Source: Bemisia tabaci (taxonomy: Eukaryota; Arthropoda; Insecta; Hemiptera; Aleyrodidae). From it: 64,000 bases of DNA. Shown here in pieces: positions 48,075-58,955 of this stretch. The position numbers and the translations under genes were made by a program. The number at the start of each line of letters is the position of its first letter. The stretch's first letter is position 1. Under the pieces are notes generated by a model, which had not been told where the DNA came from, made no database searches, and saw only the letters and a program-made list of their open reading frames with translations. Location of the stretch: contig NC_092793.1 in NCBI RefSeq assembly GCF_918797505.1, positions 85,076,411-85,140,410 on the forward strand. The letters run 5' to 3'.

Positions 48075-49520
48075 GTAACTGGGAAAAATCCCGGAAGTTT
48101 CATTCCTGCGATTCGAACTTGGGACAAATCCCATGAAAACGTCCCGTGGAGACAAGACCTTAAGTTTGTCAGTATCAAACGAGTATTACACTCAAAAGTA
48201 TTATGCTGAGTATATGAGGGTCTTTTCGAACAAACAGCGTATACGTGCATAAACTGTTTGTTCGGAAATTCGCGAAAAAGATAATAACTCATACTCAGAA
48301 TAAGGTATCGGTTGTAGCTCACGTCGATAGCTGCAAAAGATCGGCAGATAGGAGTTTTTGGTGCCCAAAGGTTGACCTATCAGTGCATTTCCGAGCAAAC
48401 AGCGTATACCTACGGAAATCATGCTTTGCTCGGAAATTCCATTTCCAGCGCATCATACCTAAGTACCAAGTTCATTCATAGATTTTTTCAACTGCTCACA
48501 AATTTATTGTAGGTAAAATCGAATTTCCTAAAATGTTTTTTGGTACCCCCGGCAAAACGGTTTTTTTCCTTTTTCGAAAATTGTATTTTCCATAGTAAAT
48601 GGTTGGTGATACGAAAAATCTCAGGTCAGTTTTAATAGCCAAAAGCTCAGTTGAATAGCTCCATCAGGTATATTTAGGGAAAAATTTCACTCTCATCCGT
48701 TTTCAACACCTTAAACAAACAAATAATATAAACGTGGGTTAAAATTTTGTCCTTAGACCGAGGAAACAATTTATTCAAGAACAGTTTTTGAGCAATAAGT
48801 CTATGTTTTCCAAATACTCTATTCAAGGCGATTCTTTAAGAAAGTCTGTTTATTTTATTCTCAATCATTATTTGGAGCACACTCCAACGATTTTGTCCAT
48901 TGTCTTGCTTTTAGGACACAGGAGAGGGCAAGGAGGAGTGGCTTAATTTTTTTACGTAGGTACTTATTTATCCTCTGGCTACTTCTGCAATGAAACCCCT
49001 AAATTTAAGTTCTCTCTGAAATTTCAGAAAAATGAATTCTTCCTTTAAAAGTACATATTTTTACTCATTTTCCTGCTGCTGCTGTAGAGAATGTTAAGGC
49101 ATAACGAACATTTTCACAAAATAACAAACTAAAAAAGCAAGAACGGCTCATTCTAAGTACCTATTATGACTAAGTATGTCAACTATATTTTTAACTATTC
49201 CAAAGGCCAAAAAAATCTTCAATTTTGCTCCGTATTTATGTTTATTAAACTAATTATATGGTATCATAGCAATGCCCCGCAGATCATTGCCCTGAGAAAC
49301 TCAACCTGTTGCTGTGCGCAGGGAAATGCAACTAAAATATTAGTGCGGGGCAATGAAACCAAATTTTTGCAATCCCCCCTATATCATTAATATTTCCTAT
49401 GAACTTATCCTTCAAAAATTTAGTATCACTAATGAAAATATTAGCCTAAAAATGTCATTATTTCCTAAAGGAAATGGTATGCTAAGATCTGCGATAATAA
49501 AAAAAAAAGGAGTTCAGTCG
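48075..49520. other. non-coding interval
   Basis: Short direct repeats of GAACAAACAGCGTATAC and GAGCAAACAGCGTATACCT (48220, 48393). 48080-48160 shares words with 38210-38270 (GGGACAAATCCC-like). No gene recognised. Confidence 0.4.
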
Positions 49521-49524
49521 AGCC

Positions 49525-49642
49525 TTACGTAATTTTTAGAGGGGGGGGGGGGTTTAAGGGATGCCTTACGGTGCCTCACAAGGAGGTGGATGGAGGTCTA
49601 AAAATGGGAAAAAGTGCCTTACGTAATTTATGGATGGCCCCT
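49525..49642. mobile_element. remnant of a small TIR element
   Basis: GCCTTACGTAATTTTTAG (left) and GTGCCTTACGTAATTTATGG (right) occur as a repeated end motif with a G tract between. CCATCCATAAATTACGT (minus strand) is a string I recall as common in insect transposon ends. Orientation and boundaries are uncertain. Confidence 0.4.
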
Positions 49643-49949
49643 AAGGAGTATCAAAAGTACTCTGTGTAAAGCTTTATACTAAAGTATGTTAACTATCCAC
49701 TATGTTACATTAATTTCTATCTTTGGAGTCTCCTTTTTCCTCTAAGAGAAAACAAGTTTATTGGACGGTCCCTGTTTACCCTTATACAGGGAACTGAGAC
49801 CTTAGATCCAGAAGTTTCTCTGAAGCAAGAGGAGCCCTTTTCAATTATGTGCGTCAAAATGCAACCCTCACTCATACCTATTTTATGGAAAAAATAATCC
49901 TGTAATGCCATACGCAGCATTTTTATCTATGTTTCAAAGATTAAGAAAA

Positions 49950-50022
49950 TGCCCTCCAATGGCCGCGATCCGTGGACGAGGCGAGCGCTTTACCTCAGAG
50001 CCACCCTGTCTATCTGCTTCCA
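49950..50022 (-). other. diverged tRNA-like relic
   Basis: Minus strand: GGTGGCTCTGAGGTAAAGCG followed by CTCGCCTCG looks like the D-arm and anticodon side of a tRNA. The B box (GGATCGCGGCC) is degenerate. Likely a SINE head or tRNA pseudogene. Confidence 0.4.
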
Positions 50023-50868
50023 ATGCAGATTTTGCCAATACATAAGGCAATTAAAGTTCTTTCTTTCTCCACTAGAGCTGAGAGTAGAGACGCATCGGTA
50101 ACACGCTCCTGCTTACTGATGATCTGCGGCAGAATTTTTTGTCAAACCTAGCCTCCCGGGCCAAGCAGGAATCTCTGCTAAACTCAAACGCCCTCGTTGA
50201 CGTCGGCCATTTGCCATTTTCGTAGGTTACGGTTAATTTACATCTCGGCAGCCTCTTGTTTCACGTTTGTGTTGAGTGATCTACTTTATTATTATCTGCT
50301 TTATTAACAACTGTTCTGAAAGGAAAACCTCCGAGGAGCTCTCGAAAATTGGTTGATGTGTCTACGTTAAAATAGGTCGCTGGTAGAAGAAATGAATGGG
50401 TGATTAACTCCCGGAAGAGTTGCCAATCCTCTACGCAGTTTTTGGAAATGAGTGTCAGTTCCTTCCGGTGATAGTTTTGTAGGCAGTCACATTTTTTGCT
50501 TTTATTATTTGTCCCTAGCTCTAAGTTCACGGTTAAAATTCCGTTCATTGTAATTAAAAAATAATTTCTTATGCTCGGTAATAAAATTCAGCAAGTGTAC
50601 CTTCTCAGTTTTTTCTCTTAATTTTTCCTACAACTTGAGCTCATTCAATAGTATTTGGTCCCTGTAAGCCTTTCTCCAAATCTTAAAATTACTAGTGCTT
50701 GTGTTCCACGTTCATTTATTTCTAAAATGGGCCACTCTTCATTGTAATTACTTGCAGTTTAATGCGTTGGGCCCAAATCTTGTTGGTTTACAGTCAACCG
50801 CAAGTTGCGAAACCTAATCTCTGAATTTGACTTTTATCGCAAATATTTTTTATTTTAAATTCACGCTA
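50023..50868. other. interval with one hypothetical frame
   Basis: Apart from the frame at 50261-50548, nothing is recognised. Confidence 0.35.
50261..50548 (-). CDS. hypothetical open frame, 95 codons
   Basis: ATG with a favourable context (ACAATGA), then 95 codons of mixed composition with a CDCLQNYH stretch. No signal peptide, membrane segment or known motif. There are no visible splice partners or promoter. Could be chance. Confidence 0.25.
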   Translation of the reverse strand: MNGILTVNLELGTNNKSKKCDCLQNYHRKELTLISKNCVEDWQLFRELITHSFLLPATYFNVDTSTNFRELLGGFPFRTVVNKADNNKVDHSTQT

Positions 50869-51845
50869 TACAGTATTCTGGGGTGAAAGGGGACAGTTTC
50901 TTACACAAATGCACGACTACGGCCTACTGATTTCGAGAATTCCGTTTTTTCAACGGGAAGTTGTGACCTTTCAAGTCCTTTACTTTCCCCCAAAATCGTG
51001 ATAATATGAAAATTTCAACTATTTGAATTTTTTTTTTTACCTACTACTGTCCCTATTCATCCTCCACTGGGGTGAATAGGGACACCAACAGATTTCAATG
51101 TAATTGAGGCGTTGTCCCCATTCTGCAAACTGGAGAGTGAATGAGGACACTACCTGAGTTTTAAAAGAAAAGTGAAATTCGAATCTAAAATGGAAAAACA
51201 TGTCTCTAATTAACAAAAATTAAATAATAAGACGCAAACAGATGACAATTGTCCTGCACGCCCTGACCATTGTGAGATCTGAGAGATGAATTCCTCAATT
51301 AAACCAGGGCAGTATTCAAAAGTCTCAGAATACTAAATAAGTACATGAAAGCATTCCAAAGGATGTAAAAAGAGGCAGAAAATGTCAGAAACCCCCCCCC
51401 CCCCCCCCCGGGAGCCTGAATCTATGTTGACCCTTTTCATACTCGAACTCCCAACCGCTCGTTTTATGGAGAAAAATATTTTTTAAGCCACCTAAATATC
51501 GAGCAAATTTCATAGTTTTTGGTGATGAGCAAGGTAATGTATAATGTCGAAATGTGATAAAATAAAAAAAACTTTTCTTTAAATCATGATCCACATGCAT
51601 GGGACGTTATCACGCTTGTTTCACTGCTTTTTTTCAAGGTCCGGTTTTGAGGTTATGTCGATATTTTATGCTTTCACCAAACAACACCGATTACACAGAT
51701 TACTTAAAGAGGATGCCAGACTATGCACTTTCGAAAAAAACGAGTTCTGTAGGTGCCAAACTTACTAAGTTATGAGTAAAAAACGGAAATAAATCAAAAT
51801 AGTCCCTATTCACCATCCTGTTCCCAAACACCCCGTTTCACAGTA
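50869..51845. mobile_element. dispersed TIR element, copy 2
   Basis: Inverted copy of 24626-25589. Ends TACAGTATTCTGGGGTG and CACCCCGTTTCACAGTA are diverged forms of the same termini. It contains a C tract at 51393-51409 absent from copy 1. Confidence 0.7.
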
Positions 51846-52640
51846 CATTTTATGACAAGGTGTAAGTAAAAAAGTTTCAAATTTGCTCAGCGTCAGCATA
51901 CTGCTAAAAATTGGATTTTGGAAGTGAATTGTTCATAAAATATATTTTAGGATTGGTTTCAGTTAAAATGATTGATAATGTCAATTTTTTTACAAACTGC
52001 ATAATGCACACATAAGTGTCTTTGAGGGGCTTGGAGGACTGGCGCATAAGTGCAGTTGTGGTACGCAAGTTGAACAAGTTTTTGTTTGGCAGGTTTGAGT
52101 CATCTTTAGTTCCTAAACAGTGCAAGCCATTAGTCAGCGATCGAATAACAAAGTCAACATTCTTGTCACAACTTTCAGCCGTACGCAAAACTGGTCAACA
52201 AGATTTAGGCCTTGGTCTGCTTTTCAGAGTCTCTTTGGAATTGATTTGAACTTTCTTTAAAAAAAAAATAAAATATAAAAACTGAACATTGTTAAATCAA
52301 AAATTAGTGTCCATTTCCTTAAGGATAAAAAGGAAGAACTATACAGAAAACCACAAGTTGTCCAAGTACCTAGTTAATTAACTTAGAATTTCGTCCATGA
52401 TAAATTAACAGCTGAGAATATAAGTAGTACTAGGGGCCTGAGGCCGCTATGCGGCCGCTAAACACTAGAAGGGAACTGCTCATAAGAAATCATAGAACAA
52501 CCACGTTCAAGTTATTTATTATAATTGAATAGCAACTTGAATTGACCATAAATTTTGAAAGAAGATATAACATGCTCTGAAATTTTGGAAAATGAAATTG
52601 GAATTTTGAATTTATCATTATTTAATAACAATCTGGAGAA
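51846..52640. other. interval with one GC hairpin
   Basis: Overlapping open frames on both strands at 51904-52249 cannot be assigned. A GC hairpin lies at 52442-52456. The remainder is AT-rich. Confidence 0.35.
52442..52456. repeat. GC-rich hairpin
   Basis: GGCCGC-TAT-GCGGCC, with the same kind of stem as 4665-4679. Confidence 0.6.
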
Positions 52641-52649
52641 ATGAAATTA

Positions 52650-52990
52650 TTCCGAAAAATAATTTCGGACTTTTAAATGTGAAGTGCTAATATTGTGATG
52701 CCTTGCATTTCAAAAAAGAGAAGGTGAACGGCCATTTTAACAGATGTTGTCATAATGGTCTTCTCAGACTTGCCGAGCCTGGAATCAAAGACCAACTTCG
52801 CGACCTCTTCTCCAAACCCATTTTCATGACCAACATTTTGAGGTACATCAGTTGTATGGCTTTTGCATCTCTGTCTGCTTCCAAAGCCCATATAATTTTG
52901 AACCAAATCTTCTGCTATCGAAAACGAAAAATCATGGAGAATTTAAGTTTTATGTTGACCAGCTTCTCGAAAGAAAAATAAAATTTCAAA
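52650..52990 (+). pseudogene. Helitron protein N-terminal region, copy 1
   Basis: The plus frame reads NNFGLLNVKC, stop, YCDALHFKKEKVNGHFNRCC, then RDLFSKPIF and SCMAFASLSA. This is the Cys/His-bearing region that precedes the Rep domain in Helitron RepHel proteins. An in-frame TAA follows NVKC, and the frame ends near 52980, so it is inactive. The inverted second copy is at 54024-55406. Confidence 0.75.
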
Positions 52991-53103
52991 GGAAGTCTGC
53001 AACGTCGCAAAAGGAGAAACGTCGTCTCTCATTTTGCCCAAAAATATTTATGTATAAAATTGAAGGCATTATGACTGGCCCCTCTCAACTTAAATTCGTA
53101 TGT

Positions 53104-53331
53104 AACGATAAACAGTGGGACGCGTTTGCTACGGCGCCTTGATACACCTATACAACCTCGACGGATGTGCGTATTGCGTTCACAAAATTGAAGGCGTTTT
53201 GACCCCCTGCTCATACTACCTGTAGTTGATTCGATCGACAAACGCGTTGGTCGGCGGTGATGGGGACTTGATGCATTTTTTTAAACTTAATGGATGTCCG
53301 TATCGCACCGACTGAAGTGCGAAACCACGTA
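53104..53331 (+). repeat. 228-bp direct repeat, unit 1
   Basis: Nearly identical to 53679-53905 (both start AACGATAA and end GAAACCACGTA). The two are separated by the CpG-rich segment. Confidence 0.85.
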
Positions 53332-53658
53332 AAATTCAAAAGACGACGCGCACTGTACGAAAAAATCGGAATTCTTCATAAACGACGAATATCAATGACG
53401 ACGAACGCCTCGGGCAGCCGAGTCATCAGCTGACCGAGAACGAACAGCACGGGGAAAACGAAAAACCGCGCATCTCCCAGCGGGGCGAACGGGATAAGCG
53501 ACCTTTCGGAAGGTGCGAGGGGCGCGGGGCCCGACGCGTGATCCCCGTATTTTTCCCGACCCCGCGGGACCGGGACGGTCCCGCCGGCACCTCCGACGTC
53601 CGGATCGGCACGACGGTCGCGGCGCAATTTCGAAACACAAATCGGGCTTACGGAATTA
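53331..53658. repeat. CpG-rich duplicated segment, copy 1
   Basis: About 330 bp with very high CpG density (GGGACCGGGACGGTCCCG, TTTCCCGACCCCGCGGG), closely matching 55477-55795 in the same orientation. Overlapping frames are open on the minus strand because of GC content. The composition contrasts strongly with its AT-rich surroundings. Confidence 0.75.
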
Positions 53659-53678
53659 AATAATAGGATAATAATAAT

Positions 53679-53905
53679 AACGATAAGCAGTGGGACGCGT
53701 TTGCTACGGCGACTTGATACAACTATACAACCTCGACGGATGTCCCTATTGCGTTCAAAAAATTGAAGGCGTTCTGACCCCCTGCTCATACTACCTGTAC
53801 TTGGTTCGATCGACAAACGCGTTGGTCGGCGGTGACGGGGACTTGATGCATTTTTTTAAACTTGATGGATGTCCGTATCGCACCGACTGAAGTGCGAAAC
53901 CACGT
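53679..53905 (+). repeat. 228-bp direct repeat, unit 2
   Basis: Second copy of 53104-53331, differing at only a handful of positions. Confidence 0.85.
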
Positions 53906-54023
53906 ATCTCCATTGCGGTGTCTCAAAATTTCCGTCCTTAATTCATCTCTTCCATGAGAAACAATCCATATTTACGACTGTAAATTTTGAACAAAATCTT
54001 CTGCTAATAAATTAAGAGCAAAT

Positions 54024-55000
54024 GTCAATGTGGGAGACCACGCTTTAGCAGTTCAATTACATAAACATGTGCAACAACTCTACCCAGAACATTTTCTTTT
54101 AATACATCTCTTAGTAATTGATCCGATTTGCAATGAAAAACTCGTGAAACTAAATCTGGACGATCTGCAACAGTTTCTTTTGGCGCTAAAGTAGCGGTTA
54201 TTTCCGACCATTTCGGGTTACACGTCATGGTCAAAAAAATGTCTGGTTTGCCATACACGCGGACAATTGCCATGGCATCTTGATATCTTTGAATAAGATT
54301 ACTTACGGGGGCTGCCTTCAAAAGAAGATGGTAAAACTACAATTCTTCCAACATTCATATTATCGAGTCCTGCTTTATTCAGAACAAAATCTTGCAATCC
54401 AGCATACTGTTCGACTCTGAGTTCGGACTGATGCTCTCTAATATAATGAAGCCTCTCAGCTTCGACACGAACTTATAAACCTACAATGTATTGTTGAAAT
54501 AATTTTTTTGATTGGTGAATATGGGAAAATGCTGTTCTAATGGCCTGTAACACGCGAATGGTAGCATGGTTACATGTTTGCGATTTGGCTGCTTGCGTGG
54601 TCCATTATGCTCCATTTTAGGATCCAGCCTGGTTCGCCATGAGGATAGAGCAGGATAAATCATTGGATCACAATGAGGACTTAATACAGATATTTGGTTG
54701 GCAGAAGATTTGGTTCAAAATTATAAGAGCTTTGGAAGCAGACAGAGATGCAAAAGCCATACAACTGATGTACCTCAAAATGTTAGTCATAATTATATGA
54801 GCTTTGGAAGCAGACAGAGATGCAAAAGCCATACAACTGATGTACCACAAAATGTTAGTCATGAAGATGGGTTTGGAGAACAGGTCGCGAAGTTGGTCAT
54901 GGATTCCAGGCTCGGCAAGTCTGAGAAGACCATTAGGACAACATCTGTTAAAATGGCCGTTCACCTCCTCTTTTTTGAAATGCGAGGCGTCACAATAAAC

Positions 55001-55072
<72 letters not shown>

Positions 55073-55406
55073 CACACACACACACATACACACCCTCCCA
55101 TACGCACACACACACCCATACGCGCGCACGCGCGCGCGCACACACACACACACATTACCACTATCACATTATCACACATTACCACTTCACATTTAAAAGT
55201 CCGAAATTATTTTCCGGATAATCATTTTCGATAAAATTATCAGTGCTCCGCCAAAATGGATTAAGGTTATTTCCCTGTTCACCCCTACGTCGTAAATTAT
55301 CCATCTCACTGAGATAGCCATCATGTCGCACTTTGCGTCGCACGGATAAATTGCGAGAAACATTGCCACGCTTCGCCGGACGCCCACGTTTTCGACTCCG
55401 ATCCAT
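54024..55406 (-). pseudogene. Helitron RepHel N-terminal part, copy 2
   Basis: Helitrons replicate by rolling circle with a Rep-helicase protein. On the minus strand in order: MDRSRKRGRPAKRG (AT-hook-like N-terminus, about 55406), NNFGLLNVK, a CA microsatellite interrupting the frame, the Cys/His region with a 72-bp in-frame tandem duplication (54729-54870), DPKMEHNGPRK, LQDFVLNKAGLDNMNVGR, and the start of the Helitron-like Rep domain (DAMAIVRVYGKPDIFLTMTC, VVAHVYVIE, KRGLPH). It breaks off there: the Rep catalytic tyrosines and helicase are absent. A frameshift lies near 54310 and part of the linker is deleted near 54700. Confidence 0.82.
55003..55154. repeat. (CA)n microsatellite with CG-rich variants
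   Basis: About 150 bp of CA dinucleotides with CCCTC, CATACG and CGCG interruptions. It lies inside the Helitron coding frame between NVK and the Cys/His region. Copy 1 has only a few bases there (52678-52695). Confidence 0.95.
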
Positions 55407-55476
55407 TCCCAATATTAAAACGAATACGCACACTTTCCTAAAAATTCGGGATTCTTCATACACGACAAATATTAAC

Positions 55477-55795
55477 AAAATTCAAAAGACGACGCGCACT
55501 GTACGAAAAAATCGGAATTCTTCATAAACGACGAATATCCATGACGACGAACGCCTCGGGCAGCCGAGTCATCAGCTGACCGAGAACGAACAGCACGGGG
55601 AAAACGAAAAACCGCGCATCTCCCAGCGGGACAAACGGGATAAGCGATCTTTCGGAGGGCGCGGGGCCCGACGCGCGATCCCCGTATTTTTCCCGACCCC
55701 GCGGGACCGGGACGGTCCCGCCGGCACCTCCGACGCCCGGATCGGCACGACGGTCGCGGCGCAATTTCGAAACACAAATCGGGCTTACGGAATTA
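55477..55795. repeat. CpG-rich duplicated segment, copy 2
   Basis: Matches 53331-53658 with small internal deletions. It sits beyond the N-terminus of Helitron copy 2. Confidence 0.75.
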
Positions 55796-56029
55796 TATAT
55801 TAGGATTTTGTTCAAGGCTTTTGATTGTTTCAGAGTCTCTAAATGAGGTGTTGAGACAAACAACTGTTCCCATTTTTTAGATGGCTATGAGATACTAAGT
55901 ATAAAACAATGTAAAGAACAAATAACTGAAAAGTTTTGACGTTAGCAGTAGCTGATTTTGAAAACTTGCAATGATCCTTTTATCTTTAACTCTCCCATTT
56001 ACATAAATGTTTGATGTAAAGTTCAAAAT
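55796..56029. other. non-coding interval
   Basis: Nothing recognised. Confidence 0.3.
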
Positions 56030-56055
56030 AGTGTATTTTCTTCGGAAAATACACT
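56030..56055 (+). repeat. TTCG hairpin, copy C
   Basis: Perfect hairpin AGTGTATTTTC, loop TTCG, GAAAATACACT. Only the hairpin is shared; the upstream 100 bp of copies A and B is absent. Confidence 0.65.
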
Positions 56056-56338
56056 AAAAAAGTACTTCTTATGAAATATAATGGACCTGTTGCATGCAAG
56101 AGATACAGCCGTGCGAATAGACTTTTTAGAGGTTAAATGACATGAAAATTACGATGGTCACATTAAAAAAGTCTGAAATACACTCCTTACTGCGCAATTT
56201 GCGTTGTTAGAAGCGCGCTTTTTCAAATGTCCCGCGTCGGGGGGCAGTTTTCTCACGGAAACAATTAACGGCAACTCGCGGCTATTTCCGGTCAACTAAA
56301 ACTGACAACATAACCTAAAAATCGGAGCTCGTGATATC

Positions 56339-56749
56339 TAGAGTACCTATATTAAGAGAGAGTATGGCCACTGGAGTTACCACCTCTGATTGGCTCAGCC
56401 ATCTTAGGCTGAATGGAGCCCTTAGGACCCAAAAATGGCGGACGCCATGAAGTTAATGTAATGCAAAATGATTCAAAATGTAGTTGTCTTTGCTTATCGT
56501 AACGAGAACTTTACCCAAATGCATTACTGCGACTTTTTTACATATTTTTAAGGCTAATCGTGTGCAATTTTTGAGAAAAATGATCTTAGATGTAGTAAGG
56601 TTGGCAGCAAGTGCGGTTGGTGATAACCGTCAAAAGTTGGCAATGACCCCCCTCCCATCCTCAAAAACCAAAACAAAGCACCGCCATTTTTGGGTCCTAA
56701 GCCTCTCCATGGGACCCAGTGGCCATACTCTCTCAATATAGGTACTCTA
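56339..56749. mobile_element. MITE with 8-bp TSD, TAGAGTACC family
   Basis: Ends TAGAGTACC and GGTACTCTA; GTGATATC at both sides (56331-56338, 56750-56757). TIRs reach about 34 bp. Same family as 62454-62886. An 8-bp duplication fits hAT-like or P-like transposases. Confidence 0.88.
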
Positions 56750-56888
56750 GTGATATCATGAAATGAAATGTAGAAGGATTGCGTTGGATATTTAAAAGTT
56801 GATCGATTTGGTGACCGCATAAAGCGTATATGGACCACTATAAGAGATCATGTTAGGTTTGTGAACAAACTGAAGGAAAAAACGCAAT

Positions 56889-56914
56889 AGTGTATTTCCT
56901 TCGGAAAATACACT
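56889..56914 (+). repeat. TTCG hairpin, copy D
   Basis: As copy C with one substitution in the left arm. Preceded by CGCAAT, resembling the GCAATAG of copies A and B, and followed by CTAATAAC. Confidence 0.65.
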
Positions 56915-57179
56915 AATAACAACAACAACAACAACAACAACGACTCGGCATCTTCCGGAAATCACCGAGCCCGCCGTTTGCTCGTTTCCGGTGATTAGAA
57001 AACTGCCCCCAGACGCGGGAAATTTGAGAAAAGCGCGCTCCTAACAACGCAAATTGCGCAGTAAGGAGTGTATTTCAGACTTTTTTAATGTGACCATCGT
57101 AATTTTCGTGTCATTTAACCTCTATAAAGTCTATTCGCGCGGCTGTATCTCTTGCATGCAACAGGCCCATTAGATGATA

Positions 57180-58740
57180 TGTAAGGAAAGATAAAAAAGT
57201 ATGACGTCAATCAGCCATTTTGGAAACTTGATGTCTCCTGACGGTCTGTTTTTTCACTTAAATGGCCGCTTGACTTCAAGTCCAAAATATAATTCTTCAA
57301 ATTGCAAGCATTTCAATCAAATAGCATACACCAGGTAAGGAATTTTCAATTTAAAACAATTACTTTATCTGTTGTTGCTCTCCGTCAAGGATTTGAGGTT
57401 TTTTCTCCCTTCTTTTTTTAATTTAAAATTTCTTTCCTAATTAATGGTATTTGATTTGAGTGTTTCAATTGGAAACATACTATTTTGGACTTAATGTTAA
57501 GCAAGCACATACAGGGTGTTAGAAAAGTCCCCTCCCCCCATCTAACTTTTTACCTAATTGAGATAGAGATTTGAAACTTGGAGGATGTTCTTAGGTCAAA
57601 GGGAGCTACTTTTTGGCCCCCCCTAAAATTTTTGGGGGCTAACGGACCCAAACTTTTTTTTTTCAAATGGGAAGACCCCCTTTGTGATAGGTACCTCGTT
57701 CGAAAGAACATAGAAAAAGAAATTTTTTCGCGCAAACCCGAAGTCATTATCTTGAGCCGTTTCAAAATGGCGGCCGGTTTAAGTTCAAATGACCGAAAAT
57801 TGGCATCTCGGCTATTTGCACATGGATTTGTTTGAAACTCGGTATCTGCGGGTATTATCGCACGAGAAAAACGAATTTGACGTTAGATTTTTTAAAAAAA
57901 AACCCTAATTTTTCACAATGGCGGCCGGTTAAGGTCCAAAATGGCCGAAAATTGACAAACTTGATTTTTTGCGGATGGATTCGCCTGAAACTTGATGTCT
58001 GGGGGTATTTTTGGCACGAGAAAAACGAATTTGACGTTACAACTCAAGTTTGTCACGCTTCGGTCATTTTGGACCTTAACCGGCCGCCATTTTGAAAAAT
58101 TAGGATTTTTTTTAAAAATCTAACGTCAAATTCGTTGTTCTAGTGCAAAAATACCTCCAGATACCGAGTTTCAAACAAATCCGTGTGCAAATAGCCGAGA
58201 TGCCAATTTTCGGCCATTTGAACTTTAACCGGCCGCCATTTTGAAACGGCTCAAGATAATGACTTCGGGTTTTCGCGAAAAAATTTCTTTTTTTATGTTC
58301 TTTCGCACGAGGTCTCACAAAGGGGGTCTTCCCATTTAAAAAAAAAAGGTGGGGTCCGTTACCCCCCAAAAATTTTAGGGGGGGGGCCAAAAAGTAGCTC
58401 CCTTTGACCTGAGAACATCCTCCAAGTTTCAAATCTCTATCTCAATTAAGTAAAAAGTTAGATGGGGGGAGGGGACTTTTCTAACACCCTGTACGTGAAT
58501 GAATAGACATTTTAGGGCTGACCAAGTTTTCAAAGCAGCTCCTTGCAGGGAAAATACAATTTTTTTAATAATCATGGTTTCTTCACAAGGAATGCTCGAG
58601 AAATTATTTTTATTAGATTAGGGAGAAGGGTTATAGTGGCATCGAAGAAGTCTGAAAAGAAAAAAACTGTAAATGCCCACACTTACTTGGAGACCTCTTA
58701 CATCCAACATTAGCCTCTTCCTAATTTAAAAAAGTTAGAA
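57180..58740 (+). repeat. dispersed repeat interrupted by a palindrome
   Basis: 57180-57511 plus 58492-58740 matches 63201-63460 plus 63713-64000. The intervening 57512-58491 is an inserted element, shown by the uninterrupted copy at 63798-63799. Confidence 0.75.
57512..58491. mobile_element. palindromic CAGGGTG-ended element, copy 3
   Basis: Ends CAGGGTGTTAGAAAAGTCCC and its reverse complement, with TA at both sides (57510-57511, 58492-58493). The arms meet near the centre (about 58000). Inner blocks AATGGCGGCCGG and CCGGCCGCCATT are repeated within each arm. Confidence 0.85.
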
Positions 58741-58800
58741 ATTAAAAATTAAAATCAGTGAACATTGTAAAGCAATGTGTGGAGGTAGTAGCACTATATA

Positions 58801-58955
58801 TACGTCGCAGGCAATAAGCAATCGTAGGCAATTTGCAATCGGCTCGCAAATTGCCTAGGCATTCCGCAAGCCGGCGAATTGCCAAGGCAATTTGCAATAT
58901 GCCTAGGCAATAAGCATATTGCCTAGGCAATCCACGAGCGGCAAGTGATGAATTG
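58801..58955. repeat. left terminal inverted repeat of the integrase transposon
   Basis: About 150 bp composed of TTGCCTAGGCAA and GCAATTTGC words, close to identical with the complement of 61554-61701. CCTAGG palindromes recur about every 25-35 bp and may be transposase binding sites. Confidence 0.85.

Larger units (their letters stand above)
56081..57170. mobile_element. fold-back element with a nested MITE
   Basis: Arms 56081-56291 and 56951-57170 are reverse complements (TGTTGCATGCAAGAGATACA and its complement). The spacer contains the MITE at 56339, hairpin copy D and an (AAC)n tract (56917-56941). Confidence 0.75.

Noticed and set aside
53376..53816. 146-codon minus-strand frame with hydrophobic stretches
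   Set aside because: Lies in the CpG-rich segment where three registers are open together and crosses a repeat junction. Not convincing as a protein.
54698..55234. 178-codon plus-strand frame with His-Thr repeat
   Set aside because: Antisense shadow of the Helitron frame, extended by the CA microsatellite.
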